The notes under the pieces were generated by a model. It ran no database searches and had not been told where the DNA came from. It saw only the letters and a list, made by a program, of their open reading frames with translations. Positions 37,217 to 47,115 of a stretch of 61,519 bases of DNA are shown in pieces (positions within the stretch are counted from its first letter, which is position 1; each line of letters begins with the position of its first letter). Source of the stretch: Phycisphaerae bacterium (GTDB taxonomy: Bacteria > Planctomycetota > Phycisphaerae > Sedimentisphaerales > Anaerobacaceae); the NCBI GenBank assembly GCA_021736645.1, contig JAIPFM010000156.1, positions 1 to 61,519 of the forward strand. The letters run 5' to 3'. A program made the position numbers and the translations under genes.

Positions 37217-39394
37217 ATGATTAAGCAAAGAACCCCCTTGATCCTTGTGGCTGCAGCACTGTTGTTCAGCGCAGTGACTGCCTATGGCCAGACCGTTCCG
37301 CCGGCCTCTCAGCAGGATGAACTCATTGCCGTGCTCAACGCACCGGATGCGTCGCGTCAGCAAAAGGCCGCGGCCTGTCGTCAACTGTCCTTTATCGCCA
37401 CAAAGCGAGCCATTCCCACACTGGCCTCGCTCCTGGCCGATCCAGACCTGAACCACATGGCCAGGTACGCCCTGGAGACCATTCCTGATCCTGCCGTGAA
37501 CGATGCCCTGCTCAAGGCACTGGACACACTCCAGGGCAAGCCGCTCATCGGTGTCATGGGCAGTCTTGGTGTGCGGGGTGAAACACGTGCTGTGGCGCCC
37601 CTGTCAGAAAGGCTCACACATCAGGATCCCCTGGTGGCCCAGGCTGCGGCCCGGGCCCTGGGCCAGATCGGAAATGCGGAGGCGGCTCAGGCCCTGAGCC
37701 GCGCAGTGTCCGGGGCTGCCGGCGATACAAGACTGGCCGTGGCCGAGGGACTGTTTCGCTGCGCAGAGACAACGGGCGGCCCCACAGCCCTTGGCATCTA
37801 CGACCGTCTTCTCCAACTCAAGACCCCGCACCAGGTGCGGGCCGGCGCCTTGCGTGGGGCGATCCTCGCCCGTGAGGATGGCCTGGATCTGTTGACCACC
37901 TCTTTACAGAGTGAGGACTACATCCTGTTCTCATCGGCTGTGCAGACAGCCATTGAAATGTCCGATGCCCGAGTCACTCAGGTCCTGAGCGCGGCCCTGA
38001 GCGGGCTGCCTGCTGACTCAAAGATCCTGATTCTGGGCGCGCTGGCCGAACGCGGTGACCCGGCAGCCCTGCCGACCCTCGTCACTGCCGCAAGCCGGGG
38101 TAATCAGGCCGTTCGTATTGCAGCGATCAAGGCCATGCCGCCGATTGCCAATGCTGCTGCGCTGGGTACCCTGGTGACCTTGATCAAGGATCCCGATGCA
38201 CAGATTGTCCAGGCAGCTCAGACGAGTCTCGTGGCCCTGCCCGGTTCTGCGGCAGATCAGGCGGTCCTGGGTATGCTCGAACGGGGCGATCCCGAGAGTC
38301 AGCTGCAGGCACTGGAACTGATTGGGCAGCGAAGAATGACCGATGTGGCCCCTGCCCTGTTAAAGGCAGCCCGGGGCAATGATGCAGCCGTACGTGTGGC
38401 CAGTATCAGGATGCTGGGCGACCTGGAAGACGCGGTACAATTTCCTGTGCTCATCGAGCTGCTGCTCGGGGCCCGGAGCGTCCAGGAAGTCCGCGCGGCC
38501 GAGCAGACGCTGTCTGCTGTGTGCACGCGGGATGCCCGGCCCCTGCCAGGCCAGGTCACCATTCGCAAGGCCGTGTACGGTGCCGTGGGTGCAGGCGGTT
38601 CAGCAGATGTCACCCAGAAGGTGGCGGACATGGTGTCATCCGGTGCTGCCGCCATAGAGGCCTCGAATGCCAGCTTTGGTGACCCTGCTGCGGGCGTTGT
38701 CAAGCAACTGAAGATCGAGTTTACGGCCAACGGGGTCACCCAGAGCCAGACAGTCCCGGAGGGCCGGCGCATCACGCTGCTGACCAGCGTCACGCCCCCA
38801 GCCTATGTGAACGATCTCTCCGCTGCCATGGCTCAAGCCACCTCCCAGCAGAAGCGTGCGATACTGCGTGTACTGCGTGCGGCCCAGGGATCAGCGGCCC
38901 TGGATGCCGTGCGTACGGCCATGAAGGATTCGGATGCAGATGTCAGCAGTGACGCGACCTCCATTTTCTGTGCCTGGCCGTCTGCCGAGGTCCTGCCCGA
39001 GGTCCTGGCCCTGGCCAGAACAGCCACGGAACTGAAGGTCAAGGTCGTGGCCTTGCGCGGGGCGATTCGTCTGATACCTTTGGAGAACATCACTGACGCG
39101 GAAAAGCTGGCTGGATTCAAGGCCATACTGCCCTTGATTCAGCGTGACGATGAAACCAGACTTCTGCTCGGATCTCTGGCTGAAATCCCCATGCCCGAGG
39201 CCCTGGCCATCACAGCCTCTTATCTGGACAATGCCGCAGTCCGGAACGAGGCCTGCTTTGCCGTGATCGCCATTGCCGAAAAGATGGCCCCAAACAACCA
39301 GGCCCAAATCAGAGAGGCCCTGCAAAGGGTGCTCAAGACCACCACCAACGCCGAGGTCAAGAAGCGGGCTGCGCAGGTTTTAGAGAAGGTCTAG
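37217..39394 (+). CDS. exported HEAT-repeat protein
   Basis: 725 residues from the ATG at 37217, chosen because it opens a signal peptide (TPLILVAAALLFSAVTAYG) and has an AGAGGA SD. An in-frame ATG at 37166 lies within the previous gene. Almost the whole protein is HEAT/PBS-lyase-type helical repeats of about 30 residues (IPTLASLLADPDLNHMARYALE, VAPLSERLTHQDPLVAQAAARALGQIG, LPTLVTAASRGNQAVRIAAIKAM). Such scaffolds mediate protein contacts and often stand next to secreted enzymes in these bacteria. No enzyme motif was found. Confidence 0.87.
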   Translation: MIKQRTPLILVAAALLFSAVTAYGQTVPPASQQDELIAVLNAPDASRQQKAAACRQLSFIATKRAIPTLASLLADPDLNHMARYALETIPDPAVNDALLKALDTLQGKPLIGVMGSLGVRGETRAVAPLSERLTHQDPLVAQAAARALGQIGNAEAAQALSRAVSGAAGDTRLAVAEGLFRCAETTGGPTALGIYDRLLQLKTPHQVRAGALRGAILAREDGLDLLTTSLQSEDYILFSSAVQTAIEMSDARVTQVLSAALSGLPADSKILILGALAERGDPAALPTLVTAASRGNQAVRIAAIKAMPPIANAAALGTLVTLIKDPDAQIVQAAQTSLVALPGSAADQAVLGMLERGDPESQLQALELIGQRRMTDVAPALLKAARGNDAAVRVASIRMLGDLEDAVQFPVLIELLLGARSVQEVRAAEQTLSAVCTRDARPLPGQVTIRKAVYGAVGAGGSADVTQKVADMVSSGAAAIEASNASFGDPAAGVVKQLKIEFTANGVTQSQTVPEGRRITLLTSVTPPAYVNDLSAAMAQATSQQKRAILRVLRAAQGSAALDAVRTAMKDSDADVSSDATSIFCAWPSAEVLPEVLALARTATELKVKVVALRGAIRLIPLENITDAEKLAGFKAILPLIQRDDETRLLLGSLAEIPMPEALAITASYLDNAAVRNEACFAVIAIAEKMAPNNQAQIREALQRVLKTTTNAEVKKRAAQVLEKV

Positions 39395-39451
39395 GGATAG
39401 CGCACGGCAGATGTAAGGTGCTTTTTAAAACCGCGGAATGAAAGGCTTCGT

Positions 39452-42169
39452 ATGCTGAATGACAACCGCGAGACATGTCTCGTCTATCAAATGTATGCGC
39501 TGATGGTCTGTCTGTGCCTGGGGATGACGGCCCGTGCTGCGGTGCCTTATCAATCCCCTGCTCAGTTCAATGCCCAGGTCCCCATGGAAAAGGCAGCCAC
39601 GCCTGAGCAGACTGCCGCACTCCTGTCCCGTTATCCCAATGCAGATATCCTCCTGTTTCCGGAAGACAGGCAGCAGCCCATTCGTATGACCGAGGCGCTG
39701 CCTCAACCATGGATCGAGCGAGGCCCGGTTCGCCGGTTCCAGGGCCAGGCACAACCCGGTGAATTTTACTGCTTTCAAATCGGTCTCTTTGCAGCGCGGG
39801 CCTCTGTGTCGGATATTCGGATCGAGGTCACGGACTTGCGTGACTCTTCAGGTCAGACCCTCTCGGCTGAAAGCCTCCGATGTTTTAATCTGGGCGGCAC
39901 GGACTGGCTGGGCAGGCCCTTTGAGAAGGTCGTGTCCGCGGCACAGGGCACAGTGCAGGCCCTGTGGTTCGGCGTGCAGATCCCTCAGACTGCGCAGCGG
40001 GGCCTGTACCGCGGGACCGTGGTCATCAAACCGGAACCCTCTCTGGCATGGGCCCAGGTCGATCTGGACCTGACCGTGTCCGGGGCCGTGCTGACCGACC
40101 ACGGGGAAAGTGACCTGTGGCGCCATGCGCGGCTGCGCTGGCTCGATTCCACGCTGGGCCTTGATTCAGAGGTGACTGCCCCGTACACACCGATGCGTGT
40201 ATCGGAGCATACAGTGACATGCCTGGGCCGAACACTCGTATTTAACGAGACTGCCCTGCCAGAGCATCTGATCAGCCACGTCTCTCACACAGGCGATTCT
40301 CTGGGATCAACACAAACCGAGATCCTGTCCGGACCTGTGGCACTGAAGATCGAAACGGACCAGGGTCTTGTGACATGGCGGAGCAGCACGCCCTATGTGG
40401 ACCGGCAGGCACCGGGAGAGGTTCAGTGGCAGTCACAGAGTCTCAGTCCCAATTTTCAGCTCACGGTCCAGGCCCATATGGAATACGACGGCCATGTGGC
40501 CTTTCGGATGACTGTACAGGCCCGTCACCGGGTGACTGTCAGAGACATTCGCCTGGAGATTCCCTTTCGGCGAGAGATCGCCAGGTACATGATGGGCATG
40601 GGCCAAAAAGGCGGTACCAGGCCCAAGGCATTCCAGTGGCAATGGGATGTGACCAAACATCAGGACAGTGTGTGGATCGGCGATGTGCATGCAGGCGTGC
40701 AGTGCAAGCTCCTGGGCCCTGATTATTCACGTCCCCTGGTCAACATCTACTATGCCAACAAACCCCTGAATCTGCCAGATGCCTGGCATAATTCGGGAAA
40801 AGGCGGGTGCTCCCTCTCTGAAGTCGATGATCACACGGTGCTCCTCAAGAGCTTCAGCGGCGCACGCACGCTCGAGGCCGGGCAGTCACTTCACTTTGAC
40901 TTTGACCTGCTGCTGACACCGGTCAAGCCCATTGATGCCAGGGCGCATTGGCGTGACAGGTACTACCACAACGGCAATGGTGCATCCTTGCCGACCTGGC
41001 TCAATGCAGCCAAAGACGGCGGGGCCAGCATCATCAACATTCATCACGGCAATGATCTGAATCCCTTTATCAACTATCCCTTTCATGCACAAACAGTCCA
41101 GGATTTGACCGCATACATCAAATCTGTGCATGCAGCGGGTCTCAAGGCCAAGGTCTATTATACAGTGCGTGAACTGACCAACCACATGACTGAACTGTGG
41201 GCCCTGCGCAGTCTGGGCGACGAGGTCTTCATTGCCGGTGCAGGCAATGACGAGCGCACGATCATCAACCCCAGCGGTGCTGATCCCTGGCTGCAGACGC
41301 ATGTTCGTACGAATTATGTGCCGGCCTGGCGCCATGCCTTTTCCAGCGGCCAATACAAGGGCCATGTGGATGCAGCGATTGTGACCAACGGCATGTCGCG
41401 CTGGCACAACTATTACGTGGAAGGCCTGCAGTGGCTGCTGAAAAATCTCGAAATTGACGGCATTTACATCGACGATGTGGCGTATGACCGCAAGGTCATG
41501 CAGCGCGTGCGCAAGATCTTTGACCGGAATCGGCCCGGCAGCCTGATTGATGTGCATTCGTGGAATCACTTTAACGCACGCGCAGGATTCGCGAGTTGTG
41601 CGAATCTCTATATGGAGCACTTCCCTTACATTGACAGTCTCTGGTTTGGCGAGGGCTTCAATTACAATGAGTCACCGGATTACTGGCTGGTGGAGATCTC
41701 CGGCATCCCCTTTGGGCTCATGGGGCAGATGCTTCAGGGCGGCGGCAATCCCTGGCGCGGCATGGTCTACGGCATGAGTACGCGACTGCCCTGGTCAGGC
41801 AATCCCTCAGCCATCTGGCGATTCTGGGATGAGTTTTCCATTCAGGAGACACAGATGATTGGATACTGGACACCGGACTGTCCTGTCAACACGGACCATA
41901 AGGACGTCCTGGCCACGGTCTACAGGGGCAAGGATAGCACACTCATCTCAATGGCCAGTTGGGCGGACAAGGCCGTTGACTGCCGCTTGTCTGTAGACTG
42001 GGATCAATTGGGACTGGATCGTGACCAGGTGACTTTCTATGCCCCGCCCATAGAAGACTTTCAGCCCACCCGACTCTGGAACGTCAATGAAGCGATTCCC
42101 ATTGACCCGGGACGCGGCTGGCTCCTGGTGGTCGACACGAAGAAACGATCACGCCCCGCAGCCCAGTGA
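39452..42169 (+). CDS. exported glycoside hydrolase-like protein (DUF6067-like)
   Basis: 905 residues with a signal peptide (ALMVCLCLGMTARA). The N-terminal about 480 residues are beta-rich. The region about 500-800 looks like a TIM barrel: VHAAGLKAKVYYTVREL, LEIDGIYIDDVAYDRKVMQRVRK and SLIDVHSWNHFN resemble strand ends of glycosidase barrels with carboxylates in IDDV. A short beta domain closes the chain. The pattern agrees with the family annotated as DUF6067/glycoside hydrolase-like, but the exact GH family and substrate are not established here. SD AAAGG 7 nt upstream. Second-last gene of the operon. Confidence 0.7.
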   Translation: MLNDNRETCLVYQMYALMVCLCLGMTARAAVPYQSPAQFNAQVPMEKAATPEQTAALLSRYPNADILLFPEDRQQPIRMTEALPQPWIERGPVRRFQGQAQPGEFYCFQIGLFAARASVSDIRIEVTDLRDSSGQTLSAESLRCFNLGGTDWLGRPFEKVVSAAQGTVQALWFGVQIPQTAQRGLYRGTVVIKPEPSLAWAQVDLDLTVSGAVLTDHGESDLWRHARLRWLDSTLGLDSEVTAPYTPMRVSEHTVTCLGRTLVFNETALPEHLISHVSHTGDSLGSTQTEILSGPVALKIETDQGLVTWRSSTPYVDRQAPGEVQWQSQSLSPNFQLTVQAHMEYDGHVAFRMTVQARHRVTVRDIRLEIPFRREIARYMMGMGQKGGTRPKAFQWQWDVTKHQDSVWIGDVHAGVQCKLLGPDYSRPLVNIYYANKPLNLPDAWHNSGKGGCSLSEVDDHTVLLKSFSGARTLEAGQSLHFDFDLLLTPVKPIDARAHWRDRYYHNGNGASLPTWLNAAKDGGASIINIHHGNDLNPFINYPFHAQTVQDLTAYIKSVHAAGLKAKVYYTVRELTNHMTELWALRSLGDEVFIAGAGNDERTIINPSGADPWLQTHVRTNYVPAWRHAFSSGQYKGHVDAAIVTNGMSRWHNYYVEGLQWLLKNLEIDGIYIDDVAYDRKVMQRVRKIFDRNRPGSLIDVHSWNHFNARAGFASCANLYMEHFPYIDSLWFGEGFNYNESPDYWLVEISGIPFGLMGQMLQGGGNPWRGMVYGMSTRLPWSGNPSAIWRFWDEFSIQETQMIGYWTPDCPVNTDHKDVLATVYRGKDSTLISMASWADKAVDCRLSVDWDQLGLDRDQVTFYAPPIEDFQPTRLWNVNEAIPIDPGRGWLLVVDTKKRSRPAAQ

Positions 42170-42226
42170 ACCACGGAGTGAATCGGACAGTTTTAACAAT
42201 AGAAACACAGTATCGAGGATCACAAC

Positions 42227-43495
42227 ATGGCAAAGACAACACGACGCAGGTTTCTGGCTTCTTCAGCAGCACTGGCCTTTCCTGCCATTGTTCCATCGCA
42301 GGTTTTGGGTGCCAATGGCGCGGTGGCCCCCAGCAACCAGATTACCATTGGCCAGATAGGCTTTGGATGGATCGGGGGCAGTCACCTGTCCACACTGCTG
42401 GGACGTAAGGACGTTCGGTACGTGGGCGCCTGTGATGTGAATGGCGAGAAACTCAGGGATGTATGTGCACGCATTGAAAAGCAGTATGCTGAAAATGCAG
42501 GCCAGGCAAGCTACAAGGCCTGCACTGCATACGGCGATTTCCGAGACATGCTGGCGAGACAGGATATGGATGCAGTGGTCATTGCCACACCGGATCACTG
42601 GCATGCCCTGCTCTCGATCCATGCGGCGCGTGCAGGCAAGGACATCTACTGCGAGAAGCCTCTCACCCTGACACTCAATGAAGTGCGCGCCGTGGTCAAG
42701 ACAGTCAGGCGGTATGATCGTGTGTTCCAGACAGGCAGTCAGCAGCGATCCAATGTGTTCGGAAAATTTCGTGATGCCTGTGAACGGGTGCGCAACGGGC
42801 GTATCGGCAAGGTCCTGTCCATTGACGTGTCTACCGGTAATCCACCCGTCCCCTGCGATCTCCCTGCAGAGCCCAAGCCCGACCATTTTGACTGGGACAT
42901 GTGGGTGGGTCGAACCGCATGGCGGCCCTTCCACTCTCAACTCGCGGACAAACAATGGCGCCCCTATGAGGAGTACTGCGGCGGCGGTTTTGCAGACATG
43001 GGTGCCCATCATTTCGATATTGCACAGTGGGCGCTGGGCATGGATGACTCAGGGCCCGTGGAGATCATGCCTCCGGACGGCAAGGAAAGAGAGCGGGTCT
43101 CCTTCAAGTACGCCAATGGCGTGATCATGAATCATGTGGGCGGCAACTGTCTGGGCCTCACCTTCCATGGGACTGATGGGGAACTGTATGTGGGCAGGGA
43201 CGGTTTCTGGTCCAAACCGGAATCCATTGCAGCCACATCCCTGAGCCCCTCGGAATTGCGTTTGTACAGGAGTGACGATCACCACGGCAACTGGCTGGAC
43301 TGCATACGCACGCGCAGCCGTTGTGTGGCGGATGTCGAGATTGGCGCACGCACAGCCACGATTTGCCATCTGGGCAATATCGCCTATCAACTCAAGCAGA
43401 CCCTCCAGTGGGACCCGGTCCGGGAGCGGTTCACCAACAACGACCAGGCGAACCGGCTCATGTCGCGACCCCTGCGCAGCCCCTGGTCACTTTAG
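42227..43495 (+). CDS. Tat-exported Gfo/Idh/MocA family oxidoreductase
   Basis: 422 residues. Leader TTRRRFLASSAALAFPAIVP is a twin-arginine signal. NAD(P) loop GQIGFGWIGGSHL, VGACDVNGEK, and the family motif YCEKPLTLTL. The C-terminal tail ANRLMSRPLRSPW is shared with the gene at 35868. Together the two oxidoreductases flank the HEAT and glycosidase genes, suggesting an oxidation step coupled to glycoside cleavage outside the cytoplasm. SD GAGGAT. Its stop overlaps the end of the convergent C26 gene by 4 nt. Confidence 0.9.
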   Translation: MAKTTRRRFLASSAALAFPAIVPSQVLGANGAVAPSNQITIGQIGFGWIGGSHLSTLLGRKDVRYVGACDVNGEKLRDVCARIEKQYAENAGQASYKACTAYGDFRDMLARQDMDAVVIATPDHWHALLSIHAARAGKDIYCEKPLTLTLNEVRAVVKTVRRYDRVFQTGSQQRSNVFGKFRDACERVRNGRIGKVLSIDVSTGNPPVPCDLPAEPKPDHFDWDMWVGRTAWRPFHSQLADKQWRPYEEYCGGGFADMGAHHFDIAQWALGMDDSGPVEIMPPDGKERERVSFKYANGVIMNHVGGNCLGLTFHGTDGELYVGRDGFWSKPESIAATSLSPSELRLYRSDDHHGNWLDCIRTRSRCVADVEIGARTATICHLGNIAYQLKQTLQWDPVRERFTNNDQANRLMSRPLRSPWSL

Positions 43496-44262
43496 TGCTG
43501 CGTACATAATTGCACCAGGAAATCGTAGATCGCGCGCGTATGCTCGGGATATCTGTCTGTCATGGCCTCTGCATGCCACTGGATAAACAATCCTGCGCCT
43601 TCATCGGTGCGCTCCAGGGCCTCAACCACGCCATCGTCTGCATAGGCCACGGGCCTCAGCCCGGTGCCGATGCGGTCCACAGCCTGATGATGGTTTGAAT
43701 AGACCATGGCTGTGTCGGAACCCAGTATCGCAGCCAACCGGCTGTTGGCATCGATCGAGACCTGATGATAGGCCTTTCTGTGCACCACGGTCTCCCCGAC
43801 CAGTGACGGAATGTCCTGGATCATGGTGCCGCCCATGACCACATTGGTGAATTGCATGCCCAGACATACCCCCAGAATCGGCTTCTTACTGGCCATCCAC
43901 TGCGAGATCAAGGCACGATCGAATCCGACCCGTCTTTCATGCAGCACCTCGGTGGTCTCGTGCGGCGTCTGTCCATACAGCGCAGGCGGAATGTCCGCGC
44001 CGCCGATCAGGATCAGGCCATCGAGTTCTTGAACATAGCGTCTGACCGCCTCGTCACTCTCGATCGTGGGCAGCACCACCGGAATACCCCCGCTGTGGAG
44101 CACGGCCTCCACATAGTTGAGACTCACCGCATTGGTGTGGCTCTGCTCCAGGTACGACGTGGTGATGCCGATCAAGGGCCTTTGCGCGGCAGAGGGGCCG
44201 GTTGCCCGGCATCCAAGCACGAAGAGCCACGAGAGCAATACGATCAGTGTCATTTTTTTCAT
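43492..44262 (-). CDS. C26 gamma-glutamyl hydrolase / glutamine amidotransferase-like lipoprotein
   Basis: 256 residues of the PuuD/peptidase C26 type, which hydrolyse gamma-glutamyl bonds. The catalytic Cys is in GVCLGMQ (C133), with His/Glu in QWHAE (H230, E232); GLILIGGADIPPALY and SNHHQAVDRIG are family motifs. The N-terminus is exported, with a possible lipobox VLGC (Cys18). Known PuuD proteins are cytoplasmic, so surface location is notable. It lies 25 nt downstream of the C69-M19 dipeptidase gene and should be co-transcribed. SD AGGAAT. Convergent with the Gfo/Idh gene. Confidence 0.88.
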   Translation of the reverse strand: MKKMTLIVLLSWLFVLGCRATGPSAAQRPLIGITTSYLEQSHTNAVSLNYVEAVLHSGGIPVVLPTIESDEAVRRYVQELDGLILIGGADIPPALYGQTPHETTEVLHERRVGFDRALISQWMASKKPILGVCLGMQFTNVVMGGTMIQDIPSLVGETVVHRKAYHQVSIDANSRLAAILGSDTAMVYSNHHQAVDRIGTGLRPVAYADDGVVEALERTDEGAGLFIQWHAEAMTDRYPEHTRAIYDFLVQLCTQH

Positions 44263-44287
44263 AAGATATTCCTGTCACCGTTGAGTT

Positions 44288-46945
44288 TCATTGCTGCTGC
44301 AACTCTCGTGCAACCTCCTCTGTTCTGCGCCACACACGCAACAGATTGCCGCCCCAGATCTTCTTGATGTCCTCGTCCGAATAACCCCGTCGGATCAGTT
44401 CCTTGGTGACATTGAAGGCGTCACCGTGGTCATTGAATCCAGGGATGCCGCCGCCTCCGTCAAAATCCGTGCCAATCCCCACATGGTCGATACCGGCCAC
44501 CTGGACTGCATGGTCGATGTGGTCCACAAAATAATCGATCGTGGCCATGGGATTCTCCGCAGTCACTTCCTCCACCCGGGTGTAGTATTCCGTGAGTTTG
44601 GGACGGATGGCGTCAATCTCCTGAGCGGACATTTTGCGCCGCTGCTCTCGGGACGGTACACCGCATGCTGTACGCACCTGTTCCAGGAGCTGCTTGCGGG
44701 CAAAGGTCTCAGCCTTGAGAAAACTGTCCAGGGCCACGATCTGGATGACGCCGCCATTTGTCTTCAGGGCTCTGAGCTGTTCGTCCGTCACATTCCGATC
44801 GTGCGGATTGACGGCCGCACAACCCGAGTGAGACAACAGCACAGGGGCCTGGGTGATCTGGATCAGGTCAAAGAACGATTTCTCGGACATATGCGAGGCA
44901 TCGCACATCATGCCGAGGCGATTCATGCGTGTCACCACCTGCCTGCCGAACGCCGACAGGCCGCGATGCAGGGGCTGGTCTGGCCCCGAGGAGTCGCAGA
45001 TCTGATTGTGCCCGGAATGACAGAGCGTAATGTAGCGCGCCCCCTGTTCATAGTAATAGGACAGGCGGTCAAGATTGTCTCCCACAGGATAGCCGTTCTC
45101 CATGCCGATGATGATCGCTTTCTTGCCGTTTCCCACAATGCGTTCGATATCGTCCGCACAGCGTGCCAGTTCGCATTGGTCAGGGTACATTTGCTCGGTC
45201 AGGCGGTATATACTGTCAAACTTGGCGGCTGCCGCATCCCGGGCCTGTTTGTAGCCCTTGGCATTGAGGTCTGCACGCTGCCCCACATACACCGCAAGAA
45301 ACACGCCGTCCATGCCCCCCTTGGTCATCTTGACCAGGTCGCATTTCAGTCGGGCATGATCTGTGCCCGGATCGAGTTGAGGTGTGGCATAGTCGCGCAC
45401 AATGTCCACATGAGAATCGAGCGTGAGTGCAGACTGGTGCACAGCCCGGGCACGGGCCAGGATCGTGTCATCGTCGTATTCAGTCGCCAGGGTTCGTGAC
45501 ATGTTGTCCAGGGCCTCCATGTAGAGTCCGTTTGAAAAGTTGGCCAGGCGTTGTGCTGCCAGAGCCGGGTCTTCCGCATACACACGGGATACAGTCTCGT
45601 CCAGGGCGGTCTGCATGCGCAGCGCCCTGTGTTCAAGACCTTGAGCCATGGTGAGAGACCTGGCGCGAGCCGTGTCGGTCATCTCGAGAACCTTCTCTCT
45701 ATAATTGGAGAATGTCCAGAAGGCACCCAGGGGATCAGCTCGGAATTCTCCGTGGATCCTTCTGTCAAAGAGATCTTTTGCAGGCCTTTCCGCATCCGTG
45801 ACAAATCCCATGGGGAACCTGGCCATGCCGAGATAATAGGGAATGAACACCGAGGTTTCAGGCGGGGCCAGACACATCCAGTACACAATGCCCAGGTCCG
45901 CAGGCAGACTGTGCCGCAACTGGGCCACAAAACTGGTCTGCGTGTTGTCACTGCAGATCCGACAGTTCCCTTCAGGGGGACATTCATCCGGCAGGGACAC
46001 GGTTTGGGTCGAGGCATTGCGGCGTGCATGACGCAGGATCTGCATGAAGTCCGTGACCTTGACCTTGTGACGCGGGACCAGGGAAAAGGGCATGTCCGGG
46101 CCAAAGCTGATGGGTGTAGACGTGAGATACTCCAGGCCCTGCCACTGTCTGCCCAGGTTGGAAGGGTGGGCCGCGGATTGCGGACTGGCATAGGCCGCTG
46201 CAAAATCAAAGGGGCCGTCTTTGCCGGGATCATACCAGCCTCGGGCCTGCGCGTATGTGACAATGTCTCTGGAGGCCAGAATGTTCTCTTGATCGGACAG
46301 GTCCACCTGGCGAATCGTATAGGTATTGGCGACAATGGCGACCTCGTCATCAGGCACGCCCCTCGCCAGCCAATGCTTTCCCTGGACCACGCAGAAAAGC
46401 CATCCTTCATGGGGATCGCTGATGATATAGGTCCGTCCCGAGGCAATGTACCCGAACCGTTCCACCAGGTCACCGGCCAGTCGCACACCGTCGCGCGCCG
46501 TCTTGGCCCGCTCTGCCACCAGGCGTCTGAGCATGTATCCGATGCCTCCGTCGGTTAACTCGGGCCTGTCCTCGCGGGACGGACAGTTGTCACTGGTGAT
46601 ACAGACCCCCCACTCGTTCACGTAACTGTCGGAAAAGGGCATGCCCGGCAGTTGGGACCACACATAGGCCCAGGTCCATTCTACCTGATCAAGTTGACCG
46701 CCGTTGCGCAGGACCACCTTTGCGCCGGGTCGATGATGCTGGCGCGGCACTTTGGCGTGATTGACCACCTGCGGCGGGCCGTCGTCTTCATTGTGCGCCA
46801 CAATGACATGTCCGTCCACTGTCGCGCCCTTGCCCGCCACCATGGAAAAACAGGCCTTGCAGGACGCAGGCGCGAGCCACAGCAGGTGTCCAGTACACAG
46901 GCATAATATAGAGGCCCACAGATAACATGACTTGCGTTTTTTCAT
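44288..46945 (-). CDS. bifunctional dipeptidase: C69 (Ntn) domain fused to M19 membrane dipeptidase
   Basis: 885 residues. After a signal peptide ending near APASCKA, the segment CFSMVAGKGATVDGHVIVAHNEDD matches the mature N-terminus of C69 dipeptidases, whose first Cys (here about C32) is the Ntn nucleophile. The C69 part extends to about residue 490 (WGVCITSDNC, YIISDPHEGW). From about 505 to 870 comes an M19 renal-dipeptidase zinc enzyme: LDSHVDIVRD (H-x-D ligands), GMENG, LCHSGHN, GMMCDASHMSE, LLSHSGCAAVNPHDRN and GIGTDFDGGGG. I know these as separate proteins, so the fusion is unusual. It should hydrolyse dipeptides, including D-residue or gamma-linked products. Confidence 0.9.
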   Translation of the reverse strand: MKKRKSCYLWASILCLCTGHLLWLAPASCKACFSMVAGKGATVDGHVIVAHNEDDGPPQVVNHAKVPRQHHRPGAKVVLRNGGQLDQVEWTWAYVWSQLPGMPFSDSYVNEWGVCITSDNCPSREDRPELTDGGIGYMLRRLVAERAKTARDGVRLAGDLVERFGYIASGRTYIISDPHEGWLFCVVQGKHWLARGVPDDEVAIVANTYTIRQVDLSDQENILASRDIVTYAQARGWYDPGKDGPFDFAAAYASPQSAAHPSNLGRQWQGLEYLTSTPISFGPDMPFSLVPRHKVKVTDFMQILRHARRNASTQTVSLPDECPPEGNCRICSDNTQTSFVAQLRHSLPADLGIVYWMCLAPPETSVFIPYYLGMARFPMGFVTDAERPAKDLFDRRIHGEFRADPLGAFWTFSNYREKVLEMTDTARARSLTMAQGLEHRALRMQTALDETVSRVYAEDPALAAQRLANFSNGLYMEALDNMSRTLATEYDDDTILARARAVHQSALTLDSHVDIVRDYATPQLDPGTDHARLKCDLVKMTKGGMDGVFLAVYVGQRADLNAKGYKQARDAAAAKFDSIYRLTEQMYPDQCELARCADDIERIVGNGKKAIIIGMENGYPVGDNLDRLSYYYEQGARYITLCHSGHNQICDSSGPDQPLHRGLSAFGRQVVTRMNRLGMMCDASHMSEKSFFDLIQITQAPVLLSHSGCAAVNPHDRNVTDEQLRALKTNGGVIQIVALDSFLKAETFARKQLLEQVRTACGVPSREQRRKMSAQEIDAIRPKLTEYYTRVEEVTAENPMATIDYFVDHIDHAVQVAGIDHVGIGTDFDGGGGIPGFNDHGDAFNVTKELIRRGYSDEDIKKIWGGNLLRVWRRTEEVARELQQQ

Positions 46946-46997
46946 CTTTGTCTTCCCAACTGAAGTTTTGCAGTCTTCAAGTTCTTGGTTAACAGCT

Positions 46998-47115
46998 GGA
47001 CTTTTGCAGAGTCCAAGTGTTCAGTTTTCAGTAGGCAGTTTTCAGTGTAAAAAACGCGTTCTTCTGAAAACTGAACACTGAAAACTGTATACTACAGGTC
47101 TTTTCCCAAAAGTCC
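46998..47115 (+). repeat. 118-bp palindromic repeat, copy 2
   Basis: Same element as at 13336 and 48658, with somewhat degraded ends (GGACTTTTGCAGA / CTTTTCCCAAAAGTCC). It overlaps the 3' end of the symporter gene: the last seven codons and the stop codon lie inside the element. It also fills the gap to the dipeptidase start at 46945. Confidence 0.85.

Noticed and set aside
44291-45499. 402-codon plus-strand ORF
   Set aside because: Antisense to the M19 half of the dipeptidase fusion, where metal motifs are intact.
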